From assembly GCF_001942405.1 (NCBI RefSeq), contig NZ_MKKA01000022.1:62001-126000 (forward strand): a DNA stretch of 64,000 bases, written 5' to 3'. This document shows, in pieces, positions 27,050 to 37,523 of this stretch (its first letter is position 1; every line of letters starts with the position of its first letter). Source of the stretch: Ornithinimicrobium sp. CNJ-824 (GTDB taxonomy: Bacteria; Actinomycetota; Actinomycetes; Actinomycetales; Dermatophilaceae). The position numbers and the translations under genes were made by a program. Under the pieces are notes generated by a model that was not told the DNA's origin, did not search any database, and worked only from the letters and a program-made list of their open reading frames with translations.

Positions 27050-30000
27050 ATGGCCCCGTCCCAGCACGTGCTGACCACCTTCGCCGGCGGGTCCGCCCTC
27101 TCCGACTTCCGCGCCAGGGCGCTGCTGCGCCGGCTCCGGTCGGTCTGCGACCGGGTCACCGACGTCTCCGCGCGCCACGTCCACTGGGTGGCCTCGGACG
27201 AGGAGCTCGACGAGGCGACGACCGCCCGGCTGCGGGCGATCCTGACCTACGGCGAGCCGTGGACGGGGACGGACCGGCTCGGGGACGGCGCCGGCCGCCC
27301 GGTCGAGGAGGAGGTACTGGTCGTGGCCCCCCGGCTGGGCACCGTCTCGCCGTGGGCGAGCAAGGCGACCGACATCGTGCACGGCTGCGGGGTCCCCGTG
27401 CACCGGGTGGAGCGCGTGGTCGAGCACCACCTGCGGCTCGAGGGGGGCGTGGGCCTGTCCGAGCAGGAGCGGGAGGCCTGCGCCGCGCTGCTGCACGACC
27501 GGATGACCGAGAGCGTCCTGCGCACCCCGCAGGACGCGGCCGCGCTGTTCGACGCCCGGACGGCGCCGCCGATGCAGCACGTGGACGTACTGGGACGCGG
27601 CCGCGCGGCGCTGCTCGAGGCCGACCGGGCCTACGGGCTGGCGCTGGCCGAGGACGAGGTCGACTACCTCGTCGAGTCGTTCACGGCGTTGCGGCGCAAC
27701 CCCACCGACGTCGAGCTGACGATGTTCGCCCAGGCCAACTCCGAGCACTGCCGGCACAAGATCTTCAACGCCGACTTCGTCCTCGACGGGCAGCCGCAGG
27801 AGCGCAGCCTCTTCCGGATGATCCGGCACACCGAGGCGGTGGCCGGGGAGGGCACGGTCGTGGCCTACAAGGACAACGCCTCGGTCATGCGCGGCGGCCG
27901 CGTCACCCGCTGGCTCCCGGAGGACCCCGGGCCCAGCCGCTACGTCGCCCGCGAGGACGAGGTGCACGTCCTCATGAAGGTCGAGACGCACAACCACCCC
28001 ACCGCCATCTCCCCCTTCCCCGGTGCCGCGACGGGCGCGGGCGGGGAGATCCGGGACGAGGGGGCCACCGGGCGGGGCAGCGCCCCGAAGGCGGGGCTGA
28101 CCGGCTTCGCCGTCTCCTCCCTGCACCTGCCCGGCACCGACGAGCCGTGGGAGGAGCAGGGGTATGACGCTCCCGCCCACCTGGCGAGCCCCCTCGAGAT
28201 CATGCTCGACGGCCCGGTCGGGGCGGCGGCCTTCAACAACGAGTTCGGCCGACCGGGCCTCGGCGGGTTCTTCCGGGTCTACGAGCAGACCGTCGACGGG
28301 GTGCACCGCGGCTACCACAAGCCGGTCATGAGCGCGGGCGGACTGGGCTCGATCAGCGCCTCCCAGACCGAGAAGGTCCGCTTCGGCCCCGGCACGCTGC
28401 TCGTGCAGATCGGTGGGCCGGGCATGCGCATCGGGCTGGGCGGCGGGGCCGCCAGCTCGATGGCCTCCGGCGCCAACGCCGCCGAGCTCGACTTCGACTC
28501 GGTGCAGCGGGGCAACCCCGAGATGCAGCGGCGGGCCCAGGAGGTCGTCAACCACTGCTGGGCCCTCGGGGAGGACAACCCGGTGCTGGCGATCCACGAC
28601 GTGGGCGCCGGCGGGCTGAGCAACGCCTTCCCCGAGCTGGTCGACGACGCCGGCCTCGGCGCGCGCTTCGACCTGACGGCGGTGCCGCTGGAGGAGTCCG
28701 GCCTCTCCCCCCGCGAGATCTGGTCCAACGAGAGCCAGGAGCGCTACGTCCTGGCGATCGACCCGAGGTCGCTGGCGGCCTTCGCCGCCCTCTGCGAGCG
28801 GGAGCGCTGCCCCTACGCGGTCGTGGGGACGGCCACCGACGACGGGCAGCTGGTCCTCACCGCCGGCGACGGCGAGGACCTCCCGGTCGACATGCCCATG
28901 GAGGTGCTCCTCGGCAAGCCCCCGCGGATGACGCGGGACGCGCCACGGGTGGACCGGTCGGCACCCGAGCTGTCGGTCGCCGGGCTCGACGCCGCCGGGG
29001 TGCGGGACACCGCCTACGCGGTGCTGCGCCACCCCACGGTGGCGTCCAAGCGGTTCCTCGTGACGATCGCGGACCGCACCGTCGGCGGCCTGACCCACCG
29101 GGACCAGATGGTCGGGCCCTGGCAGGTGCCCGTGGCCGACGTCGCCGTCACCCTCTCCGACCACGTCGGGTCCGCCGGCCAGGCGATGGCCACCGGCGAG
29201 CGGATGCCGCTGGCGGCGGTCGACTCGCCCGCCTCCGGCCGGATGGCGGTCGGGGAGGCCCTGACGAACCTCCTGGCCGCCCCGGTCACGCTGTCCGGGG
29301 TCAAGCTGTCCTGCAACTGGATGGCGGCCGCGGGCGAGCCGGGCGAGGACGCCGCCCTCTACGACACCGTCCACGCCGTGGCGATGGAGCTGTGCCCCGC
29401 GCTGGGGATCTCCGTGCCGGTCGGCAAGGACTCCCTGTCGATGCGGACCCGGTGGACCGGCGCGGACGGGCAGGCCCGGCAGGTCGTCTCCCCCGTCTCG
29501 CTCGTCGTCTCCGCGTTCGCCACCCTGCCGGACGTGCGCGGCACGCTCACCCCCCAGCTGACCGCCGGCGCACCGCTCCTGCTCGTCGACCTCGGGGCCG
29601 GGCGCGGCCGCCTGGGCGGCTCGGTGCTGGCGCAGGCGCTCGGCCAGTTCGGCGGGGCGGTCCCCGACCTCGACGACCCCGACCGGCTCGTCGCCCTGGG
29701 CCGGGCGCTCACCGAGCTGCGGGAGCTGGGGCTGGTGACCGCCTACCACGACCGGTCCGACGGTGGCCTGTGGGCCACCCTGTGCGAGATGGCCTTCGCC
29801 GGCGGGGACGGTCTGGACGTGACCCTGCCGGTCGGCGACGACGGTCTGCGCGAGCAGCTGGGCGCCCTGTTCGCCGAGGAGCTGGGCGTGGTGCTCCAGG
29901 TCGTCGACGGCGGGACGCAGCAGGCCCGCTCCGTCCTGGCCCGGCACGGCCTCGACGCCCTGACCCACGAGCTGGGCCGGGCCACGACCGGACGGCGGGT

Positions 30001-30982
30001 GCGCGTGCGGGCCGGCGACCTGGTGCTCGACGAGCCGGTCAGGGAGCTGGCCCAGGCCTGGGACGAGGTCTCCTGGCGGATCGCGGCGCTGCGGGACAAC
30101 CCGGCGTGCGCGGACGAGGAGCACGCCCTCGTCGGCGCCGACGACGATCCGGGCCTGCACCTGTCGACGACCTTCGACCCCGGCGAGGACGTCGCGGCGC
30201 CGTACGTGTCCCGGGGCGCCCGGCCCGTCGTGGCGGTCCTGCGCGAGCAGGGCGTCAACTCCCACGTCGAGACGGCCTTCGCCTTCGACCGGGCGGGCTT
30301 CGACACCTACGACGTGCACATGACCGACCTGCAGTCGGGACGGTTCGACCTGGCCGACGCCGTGGGGCTGGTCGCCGCGGGCGGCTTCTCCTACGGGGAC
30401 ACCCTCGGCGCCGGCGAGGGCTGGGCCCGGTCGGTGCTCTTCGACGAGCGGCTCACCGGGTCCTTCGCGGACTTCTTCGCACGGACCGACACCTTCGGGC
30501 TCGGCATCTGCAACGGGGCCCAGATGTTCGCCGCGCTCGCCGAGCTCGTCCCCGGTGCGGAGGCCTGGCCCCGCTTCACCCGCAACCGCAGCGAGCAGTA
30601 CGAGGCGCGGCTGAGCCTGGTCGAGGTGCTCGACTCCCCCTCGGTCCTCCTCACCGGGATGGCCGGGTCCCGCATCCCCATCGCCGTCGCCCACGGCGAG
30701 GGTCGGGCCGACTTCTCGGCCCGTGGCGACGAGTCAGCCGTGCTGGGGGCCCTGCGCTACGTCGACCACCACGGCCGGGCGGCGACGGCATACCCCCTCA
30801 ACCCCAACGGCTCCCCCGGCGGGCTCACCGCGGTGACCACCCCCGACGGACGGTTCACCGCGATGATGCCGCACCCCGAACGGGTCCAGCGCAACCTCCA
30901 GATGTCCTGGACGCCCGGGGAGCCCACCGGGCCGAGCCCCTGGCTGCGGATGTTCCGCAACGCGCGCGTCTGGGTGGGCTGA
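27050..30982 (+). CDS. purL: Phosphoribosylformylglycinamidine synthase, long single-chain type
   Basis: 1310 aa, converting FGAR and glutamine to FGAM. This is the large type in which synthetase and glutaminase are one chain. Synthetase landmarks: [20 protein letters not shown] (~residue 225), [20 protein letters not shown] (~310) and [19 protein letters not shown] (~515). The glutaminase domain has nucleophile Cys in [11 protein letters not shown] (~1154) and the MMPHPER His/Glu pair (~1276). Actinobacteria usually carry separate purS, purQ and a ~750-aa purL, so this version is notable. An AGGAG site precedes the ATG; the gene lies 65 bp after purC. Confidence 0.95.
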   Translation: MAPSQHVLTTFAGGSALSDFRARALLRRLRSVCDRVTDVSARHVHWVASDEELDEATTARLRAILTYGEPWTGTDRLGDGAGRPVEEEVLVVAPRLGTVSPWASKATDIVHGCGVPVHRVERVVEHHLRLEGGVGLSEQEREACAALLHDRMTESVLRTPQDAAALFDARTAPPMQHVDVLGRGRAALLEADRAYGLALAEDEVDYLVESFTALRRNPTDVELTMFAQANSEHCRHKIFNADFVLDGQPQERSLFRMIRHTEAVAGEGTVVAYKDNASVMRGGRVTRWLPEDPGPSRYVAREDEVHVLMKVETHNHPTAISPFPGAATGAGGEIRDEGATGRGSAPKAGLTGFAVSSLHLPGTDEPWEEQGYDAPAHLASPLEIMLDGPVGAAAFNNEFGRPGLGGFFRVYEQTVDGVHRGYHKPVMSAGGLGSISASQTEKVRFGPGTLLVQIGGPGMRIGLGGGAASSMASGANAAELDFDSVQRGNPEMQRRAQEVVNHCWALGEDNPVLAIHDVGAGGLSNAFPELVDDAGLGARFDLTAVPLEESGLSPREIWSNESQERYVLAIDPRSLAAFAALCERERCPYAVVGTATDDGQLVLTAGDGEDLPVDMPMEVLLGKPPRMTRDAPRVDRSAPELSVAGLDAAGVRDTAYAVLRHPTVASKRFLVTIADRTVGGLTHRDQMVGPWQVPVADVAVTLSDHVGSAGQAMATGERMPLAAVDSPASGRMAVGEALTNLLAAPVTLSGVKLSCNWMAAAGEPGEDAALYDTVHAVAMELCPALGISVPVGKDSLSMRTRWTGADGQARQVVSPVSLVVSAFATLPDVRGTLTPQLTAGAPLLLVDLGAGRGRLGGSVLAQALGQFGGAVPDLDDPDRLVALGRALTELRELGLVTAYHDRSDGGLWATLCEMAFAGGDGLDVTLPVGDDGLREQLGALFAEELGVVLQVVDGGTQQARSVLARHGLDALTHELGRATTGRRVRVRAGDLVLDEPVRELAQAWDEVSWRIAALRDNPACADEEHALVGADDDPGLHLSTTFDPGEDVAAPYVSRGARPVVAVLREQGVNSHVETAFAFDRAGFDTYDVHMTDLQSGRFDLADAVGLVAAGGFSYGDTLGAGEGWARSVLFDERLTGSFADFFARTDTFGLGICNGAQMFAALAELVPGAEAWPRFTRNRSEQYEARLSLVEVLDSPSVLLTGMAGSRIPIAVAHGEGRADFSARGDESAVLGALRYVDHHGRAATAYPLNPNGSPGGLTAVTTPDGRFTAMMPHPERVQRNLQMSWTPGEPTGPSPWLRMFRNARVWVG

Positions 30983-30997
30983 GGATCTCCGTAGGGC

Positions 30998-31027
30998 GAC
31001 CGGGTGCCGTCAGGACGGCGCCCGGTC
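30998..31027. terminator. Bidirectional terminator between purL and the P-type ATPase
   Basis: A 14-bp stem with a G-T pair (GACCGGGTGCCGTC with GACGGCGCCCGGTC, 2-nt loop) sits between two convergent genes and includes the last codons of the ATPase. Confidence 0.6.
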
Positions 31028-32980
31028 CGGGTCGGTCGCGGGCCGGTCACCGTGGGCGGCGCCCACCGCAGGGGCCGGCCCGGCGCCGGTCCGTGCCTGC
31101 TCGCTGAGCAGCGCACGCTCGTCACCGGAGGGGCGGGCGGCCAGCAGGGCCCACAGGATGCAGGCCAGGTCGACGACCTCCTGCATCCAGGCACCGACGA
31201 AGGCAGGCATCCGCCCGGTGGCCCCGACGAGCATGAGGACCACCGACAGGCCCACGCCGATCGCGATCGCCTGCCAGGCCACCCGCATGGTGTGCCGACC
31301 GAGCAGGACCAGCCGCGGGACGCGGGAGAGGTCGTCGAGCATGACGACGACGTCGGCCGACTCGACCGCGGCCGCCGACCCGCGGGCCCCCATGGCCACC
31401 CCCACGTCGGCCGCCGCCAGCACCGGCGCGTCGTTGACCCCGTCCCCGACCATGAGCACCGGCCGCTCGAGGCCGGTCACCGCGGCCACCTTGTCCTCGG
31501 GCAGCAGCCCGGCCCGGACGTCGTCCAGGCCGATCTCGTGCGCGACGCGCCGCGCGGTCCCTTCGGCGTCCCCGGTGAGCATGACCGTCCGCCGCACCCC
31601 CATCCGGTGGAGCTGGTCCAGCGTCCGGGGCGTCTCGGCACGCACCACGTCGGCCAGCACCACCGTCCCGACGAGACGGCCGTCCCGCGACACGTGGACC
31701 TGGGTGTGCCCGGTCAACGTCCCGCCCGCCCCGGGAGCCGGCCGCGGCAGATCCGCGTCCGACCCGCCGTCGCCGGCGACGGCCTCGGGGGCCACGAAGT
31801 CCGCCTTGCCCACGCGGACGACCACCCCGTCCACGACGGCCTCGACGCCGTGGGCCGGCACCTCGCGAGCCTCGACGGCCGTCGGCACCCCGCCGCGCCG
31901 CCGCGCCGCGCCGACCACGGCCTGGGCCAGCGGGTGGGCCGACCAGGACTCGACCGCCGCGGCCTCCGCCAGCACGCGGTCCTCGTCCTCCCCCGCCACC
32001 GGGTGCACGGCGACGACCTCAGGACGGCCGTGGGTGAGCGTGCCGGTCTTGTCGAAGGCCACCGACCGGACCTTGGCCAGCTGCTCCAGGGTCCCCGCGT
32101 CCTTGACGATCATCCCGCCCCTCGCGCCGCGGGACATGCCGGCCATGAAGGCCACCGGGGCTGCGATGATCAGCGGGCAGGGCGTCGCCACGACGAGGAC
32201 CTGGGCGAACCGCATCGGGTCCCCGGACAGTCCCCAGGCCAGGCCGGCGATGAGGAACGCGGTCGCGGTGAACGGGACCGCCACCCGGTCGGCGAGCCGG
32301 ACGAAGGGGGCGCGCGACTCCTGGGCCTCCTGCACGAGGGTCACGATGCGCTGGTACTGCGAGTCCGCGGCGGTCGCCGTGGCCACCAGGCGCACGGCGC
32401 TCGCCCCGTTGAGCGCTCCGGAGAGCACCCGGTCGCCCCTCCCCCGCTCCACGGGCAGCGACTCCCCGGTCAGCGAGCTCTCGTCGAAGACGCCGTCGGC
32501 GGAGTCGAGGACGGCGTCGACCGGCACCACCTCGTGCGGCCGGACGAGCAGCCGGTCGCCGGGGCCGACCTGGGCGACGGCCACCTCCTCCAGGTCCCCG
32601 TCGTCGTCCTCCCGCCACGCGACGCTGGGCGCCCGGGCCAGCAGGCTGGTCAGCTCCCGGCCCGCACGCGCGGAGGCGTAGTCCTCGAGAGCCTCGCCCC
32701 CGGTGAGCATGAGGCCCACGACGAGCGCGGCCCAGTACTCCCCCACCGCCACCGTCGAGACGATCGCGGTCACGGCCAGCACGTCGACGCCGTAGCTGCC
32801 CGCCCGCAGCGCCTCGACCATCCCCCGCAGCTGCAGCGCCGCGACGACCAGGGCCACGGCGCCGACCACCCACCGGGCGGAGCCGGGCGGACCGGCGATC
32901 TCCAGGACGACCCCGACGACGGCCGTGAGCAGGACGACCCCCACGAGGGGGTAGTCACGGATGCCACGACGCACCTGCAT
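31010..32980 (-). CDS. Heavy-metal P1B-type ATPase with TPC motif
   Basis: 656 aa. P-type landmarks: LTGES (~171), transmembrane metal motif ATPCPL (~265), DKTGTLTHG (~307), SAHPLAQ (the HP motif of P1B pumps, ~345) and MVGDGVNDAP (~510). There is no N-terminal Cys-x-x-Cys metal domain and no His-rich stretch. The TPC version differs from the CPC motif of Cu/Cd/Zn pumps and belongs to rarer subgroups whose metals are less certain. It should export a transition metal across the membrane. The C-terminus has a soluble acidic tail. Confidence 0.85.
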   Translation of the reverse strand: MQVRRGIRDYPLVGVVLLTAVVGVVLEIAGPPGSARWVVGAVALVVAALQLRGMVEALRAGSYGVDVLAVTAIVSTVAVGEYWAALVVGLMLTGGEALEDYASARAGRELTSLLARAPSVAWREDDDGDLEEVAVAQVGPGDRLLVRPHEVVPVDAVLDSADGVFDESSLTGESLPVERGRGDRVLSGALNGASAVRLVATATAADSQYQRIVTLVQEAQESRAPFVRLADRVAVPFTATAFLIAGLAWGLSGDPMRFAQVLVVATPCPLIIAAPVAFMAGMSRGARGGMIVKDAGTLEQLAKVRSVAFDKTGTLTHGRPEVVAVHPVAGEDEDRVLAEAAAVESWSAHPLAQAVVGAARRRGGVPTAVEAREVPAHGVEAVVDGVVVRVGKADFVAPEAVAGDGGSDADLPRPAPGAGGTLTGHTQVHVSRDGRLVGTVVLADVVRAETPRTLDQLHRMGVRRTVMLTGDAEGTARRVAHEIGLDDVRAGLLPEDKVAAVTGLERPVLMVGDGVNDAPVLAAADVGVAMGARGSAAAVESADVVVMLDDLSRVPRLVLLGRHTMRVAWQAIAIGVGLSVVLMLVGATGRMPAFVGAWMQEVVDLACILWALLAARPSGDERALLSEQARTGAGPAPAVGAAHGDRPATDPDRAPS

Positions 32981-33032
32981 ACCCCCTGCCTACCCGCTGG
33001 CGGCCGTTCCCGCCAGCATGGGCAGCCTCCCC

Positions 33033-33395
33033 TCAGGCGGTCGGGGCCCGGCCCTCCACGGCGGCCAGCGCCGAGACCCGGGCGTCGCGGTCCGTCGGCC
33101 GGACGACCGGGATGCCCATCGTCGCCAGCATGCGCGCCATCCCGGCGCCCATGTGGTCGGCCACCACGTGGGTGACCCCCTCGTCGCGGAGGAAGCGCAC
33201 GACGCGCGCGTGGTGCTGCCCCTCGCCACCCTCGTCGTGCAGGACGTCCCACCGGACCTCGTGGACCGTCCAGGACAGCTCGGTCCCCTCGCCCGTCGAC
33301 ACCACCGCGATGCGCTCGGCACGCCCCCAGCGGTGCCCCACCTCCCCGGCCTCGGTGACAGGGACGGCGACGGTCGGGGACTCGGTGCGGGACAT
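33033..33395 (-). CDS. NifX/NifB-type (Nitro_FeMo-Co domain) protein
   Basis: 120 aa with the ending VVADHMGAGMARMLATMGIP that is characteristic of the dinitrogenase iron-molybdenum cofactor biosynthesis domain. Outside nitrogen fixers such proteins are of unknown role, probably binding a metal cluster. The family metal-binding Cys residues are absent, though HH is present near residue 62. TATCGT (33402-33407, minus) lies 6 nt before the ATG. It lies 52 bp upstream of the P-type ATPase on the same strand, which fits a metal-related task. Confidence 0.75.
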   Translation of the reverse strand: MSRTESPTVAVPVTEAGEVGHRWGRAERIAVVSTGEGTELSWTVHEVRWDVLHDEGGEGQHHARVVRFLRDEGVTHVVADHMGAGMARMLATMGIPVVRPTDRDARVSALAAVEGRAPTA

Positions 33396-33401
33396 GCCCC
33401 C

Positions 33402-33407
33402 ACGATA
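33402..33407 (-). promoter_or_regulatory. -10 element of the NifX-like gene
   Basis: TATCGT on the minus strand, 6 nt before the ATG at 33395; leaderless start suggested. Confidence 0.4.
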
Positions 33408-33468
33408 CCCCTGCGGGTATGCCGTCGGCCCCGTCGGCCTTCCCGGTCCCGTCCGGGACGGGGTCGGG

Positions 33469-34761
33469 TCAGTCCCGCCCGAGCAGGTCGTGGAGCACGA
33501 TCGACTGGTCGCGCCCCGGACCGACGCCGACGACCGAGACGCGGGCGCCGGTGAGCTCCTCGAGCCGTCGCACGTAGGCCTGCGCGTTGGCGGGCAGCTC
33601 CTCGAAGGTGCGGCAGCCGGTGATGTCCTCCTGCCAGCCGGGCAGCTCCTCGTAGACCGGCCGGGCGTGGTGGAAGTCGGACTGGTTGACCGGCATCTCG
33701 TCGAAGCGTTCGCCCTGCACGTCGTAGGCCACGCAGACCGGGATCGTGTCCAGACCGGTCAGCACGTCCAGCTTGGTGACCACCAGGTCGGTGATGCCGT
33801 TGATCCGTCGGGCGAAGCGGCCGATGACGGCGTCGGCCCACCCGCAGCGGCGCGGCCTCCCGGTGGTGGTGCCGTACTCGTGGCCGGCGTCGCGCAGGAA
33901 CTGGCCGTGCTCGTCCTCGAGCTCGGTGGGGAAGGGCCCCTCGCCCACCCGGGTGGTGTAGGCCTTGAAGATGCCCACGACCCGGTCGACCCGGGTGGGG
34001 GCCACGCCCGCGCCGGTGCAGGCGCCGCCGGCGGTGGCGTTCGAGGAGGTGACGAACGGGTACGTGCCGTGGTCGACGTCCAGCAGGGTGGCCTGGCCCG
34101 CCTCGAAGAGCACGGTCTCCCCGCGGTCGAGCGCGTCGTTGAGGACCAGGGCCGTGTCGGCCACCATGGGGCGGAGCCGCTCGGCGTGCCGCAGCAGCTC
34201 GGCCATGGTCTCCTCGACCTCGACCGCGCGCCGGTTGTAGATCTTGACCAGCAGCTGGTTCTTGGTCGCCAGCGACGCCTCGATCTTCTGGCGGAGGATC
34301 GACTCGTCGTAGAGGTCCTGGACGCGGATGCCGACGCGGTTCATCTTGTCGGCGTAGGTGGGACCGATGCCGCGGCCGGTCGTGCCGATCTTGCGGCTGC
34401 CCAGGAAGCGCTCGGTCACCCGGTCCAGGACCCGGTTGTACGGCGGGATGACGTGCGCGTTCGCCGACAGCAGCAGCTTGCCGGTGTCCACCCCCCGCTC
34501 CTCGAGCGCGTCGATCTCCTCGACGAGGACGCCCAGGTCCACGACGACGCCGTTGGCGATGACCGGGGTGCACCCCGGCGAGAGGATGCCGCTGGGCAGC
34601 AGGTGCAGGGCGTAGGTCTGGTCGCCGATGACGACCGTGTGACCGGCGTTGTTGCCGCCGTTGAACTTGACCACGTAGTCGACGCTGCCACCCAGCAGGT
34701 CGGTGGCCTTGCCCTTGCCCTCGTCGCCCCACTGGGCTCCGATCAGGACGATCGCTGGCAT
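33469..34761 (-). CDS. purA: Adenylosuccinate synthetase
   Basis: 430 aa, full length and unbroken. It joins IMP and aspartate using GTP, the first step from IMP to AMP. Motifs: [17 protein letters not shown] (~8-24), [12 protein letters not shown] (~36), [16 protein letters not shown] (~127), and [15 protein letters not shown] (~228). A GAGGAGAGG ribosome binding site precedes the ATG, and TAGAGT occurs about 40 bp upstream. It is a single gene, separate from the purDCL cluster but within 3 kb of it. Confidence 0.97.
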   Translation of the reverse strand: MPAIVLIGAQWGDEGKGKATDLLGGSVDYVVKFNGGNNAGHTVVIGDQTYALHLLPSGILSPGCTPVIANGVVVDLGVLVEEIDALEERGVDTGKLLLSANAHVIPPYNRVLDRVTERFLGSRKIGTTGRGIGPTYADKMNRVGIRVQDLYDESILRQKIEASLATKNQLLVKIYNRRAVEVEETMAELLRHAERLRPMVADTALVLNDALDRGETVLFEAGQATLLDVDHGTYPFVTSSNATAGGACTGAGVAPTRVDRVVGIFKAYTTRVGEGPFPTELEDEHGQFLRDAGHEYGTTTGRPRRCGWADAVIGRFARRINGITDLVVTKLDVLTGLDTIPVCVAYDVQGERFDEMPVNQSDFHHARPVYEELPGWQEDITGCRTFEELPANAQAYVRRLEELTGARVSVVGVGPGRDQSIVLHDLLGRD

Positions 34762-34799
34762 CGCGGACCTCTCCTCAGCTGGCGTGCGGTCGCCCCACT

Positions 34800-35795
34800 C
34801 TATCGGCGCCCGTCGTCGGCGGGACCGCGCCTGGCGGCGACGCTCAGGCCCAGCTGGAAACGCGTGTGGACGCCGTGCTCGTCCATGAGGGCGGCGATCC
34901 GGCGACGGACCGTGCGCAGGCCGAGGCCCAGCTGCCGGGCGACGGCCTCGTCCTTGTACCCGAGGGAGAGCAGCTCCAGCAGGCGGGCGTCCTGCGCGGC
35001 GTCCTCCGGACCGAGCGGCCGCGCCCGGCGCCAGAGTCCCTCGAAGAGCGTCACGAAGGCCTCGACGAGGGCGGCCGGACGGAGCAGCAGGTGGTCCGAC
35101 TCCGGCCCGTCGCCCTCGTCGAGCAGGACGGCCGTGCGGCCGAAGACGAGGAACTCCACGGGTGCGCCGGCCGTCGGCAGGAAGCGCTGCAGCTCCCCCG
35201 CGGCGGCCCGCTCCTGGACGACGTCCCGGGTGGCGGAGGCCTCCTGCACCGAGGCGGGGTAGATCGTGCGCAGCACCCGGCCCGAGGACGCGGCCTCGGC
35301 GCGACGACGGCGGATCTCGTCGGCCCGGCCGGGCCCGGACCGCTCGGCGCCGGCGACCTGGAGCAGGGGCCCATCCGTGGTGCGCATCAGGTGCTCCACG
35401 ACCGGCACCACCTCCCCCGGGGTGAGGCGTTCCCACGGCGGGACCTGGGGGCGGGTGCGCCGGACCCCGCGCCGGTAGTCGCCGACGAAGGTCTCCAGCG
35501 ACCCGCGGAGCCCGGCGAGCTCGCGCCGCCGCCGGTCGAGGTCCGCCTCGGCGTCGTCGAGCAGCCGGGTCACGCTCGTCCGGGGGTCCTCGGCCCGGAC
35601 CACCCCGTCGGCCCCCCGCCGGGCCAGGCGCAGCGACTCCAGCACGTCGATGGCCGCCTCGGCCCGGGCGGGGGGCCAGCCCAACGACTCGGCGTGGGCG
35701 CCCAGCCGGGCGGGTCTGGAGCGCAGCACGTGGCGGTAGAGCGTCTCGGTGTCCGAGGAGAGCGGGAGCACGTCGGGGCGGGGCTGGTCGGTCAC
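34800..35795 (-). CDS. LuxR-type HTH regulator (paralogue of the 23408-24370 protein)
   Basis: 331 aa. The N-terminus ([40 protein letters not shown]) resembles a winged helix, the middle a phospholipase-D-like sensor seen in TrmB/LuxR hybrids, and the end is a LuxR-type helix-turn-helix ([37 protein letters not shown]). Signal and targets are unknown. GTG 35795 was chosen because TAACCT lies 7 nt before it, although an open frame continues upstream. Confidence 0.7.
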   Translation of the reverse strand: MTDQPRPDVLPLSSDTETLYRHVLRSRPARLGAHAESLGWPPARAEAAIDVLESLRLARRGADGVVRAEDPRTSVTRLLDDAEADLDRRRRELAGLRGSLETFVGDYRRGVRRTRPQVPPWERLTPGEVVPVVEHLMRTTDGPLLQVAGAERSGPGRADEIRRRRAEAASSGRVLRTIYPASVQEASATRDVVQERAAAGELQRFLPTAGAPVEFLVFGRTAVLLDEGDGPESDHLLLRPAALVEAFVTLFEGLWRRARPLGPEDAAQDARLLELLSLGYKDEAVARQLGLGLRTVRRRIAALMDEHGVHTRFQLGLSVAARRGPADDGRR

Positions 35796-35802
35796 CCTTG
35801 GC

Positions 35803-35808
35803 AGGTTA
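35803..35808 (-). promoter_or_regulatory. -10 element of the LuxR-type regulator
   Basis: TAACCT on the minus strand, 7 nt before the GTG at 35795. Confidence 0.4.
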
Positions 35809-35915
35809 CGGCCAGGGGCAGCATCTGGACAGGAGGAGGCGGCGAACGTCTGGTTTGATGGGTGCTGGCCGGGTGAGGGCGTCAGGGGACGCGCACCGCC
35901 CGCCACTCAGGGGGC

Positions 35916-35957
35916 GCGGTCGCGCCGGGTCGGTCAAGGGGTCCCGGCGCCGACCGC
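35916..35957 (-). terminator. Terminator after the DUF3151 gene
   Basis: A 14-15 bp stem with one bulge (GCGGTCGCGCCGGG pairing with CCCGGCGCCGACCGC) lies 8 bp after the DUF3151 stop. Confidence 0.55.
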
Positions 35958-35964
35958 GGGGGGT

Positions 35965-36374
35965 CTACAGGCCCAGTTCGCGGGCGGCCTCCGTGGAGGA
36001 GGCGCGCAGCAGCTCGGTGCACCGCACCCGCTCCTCCTCCTCGCCGATCGCGGCCGCGGCGCGGGCCAGCGCCGCCAGGGCCCGGAGGAACCCCTGGTTG
36101 GGTCCGTGCTCCCACGGCACCGGGCCCTGGCCGCGCCACCCGGCGCGGCGCAGGGAGTCCAGCCCGCGGTGGTAGCCGGTCCGCGCGAAGGCGTAGGACG
36201 TCACCGGGTCCTCCGTGGCCAGGGCCTGCTCCGCGAGCACCGCCCAGACGAGGCTGGAGGCGGGGTATGCCGTCGCCACCGTCCGGGGGTCCTGCTCGGC
36301 CAGCGCGGCCGCGGCGGGGTCCTCGGGCAGCCGGGTGGGCGGGATGCCGAGCAGGTCGCTGCCCGGTCCCGCGC

Positions 36375-36378
<4 letters not shown>
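35965..36378 (-). CDS. DUF3151 protein
   Basis: 137 aa with family phrases ASSLVWAVLAEQAL, TSYAFARTGYHRGLDSLRRA and WEHGPNQGFLRALAALARAA. The role is unknown; in actinobacteria this family regularly follows the class II aldolase gene, as here. GTG 36378 overlaps the aldolase stop by 4 bp (GTGA). The codon pair ACG GCA TAC inside contains one copy of the GGTATGCCGT motif. Confidence 0.82.
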
Positions 36379-37403
<1,025 letters not shown>

Positions 37404-37511
37404 GGGTCCTCCTCGTGGACGGCGTCGGCACAGGCTGGTTCCCACTCTTCCACAGGAGCGGCCGGGGACGCCCGCGGGGTGAACGTCCCCGACAGGCCTG
37501 GCACCGACCAC

Positions 37512-37517
37512 TAGGGT
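37512..37517 (+). promoter_or_regulatory. -10 element of the ATP-grasp/alpha-E/transglutaminase operon
   Basis: TAGGGT lies 6 nt before ATG 37524, supporting that start and a leaderless operon mRNA. Confidence 0.5.
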
Positions 37518-37523
37518 GTGCCC

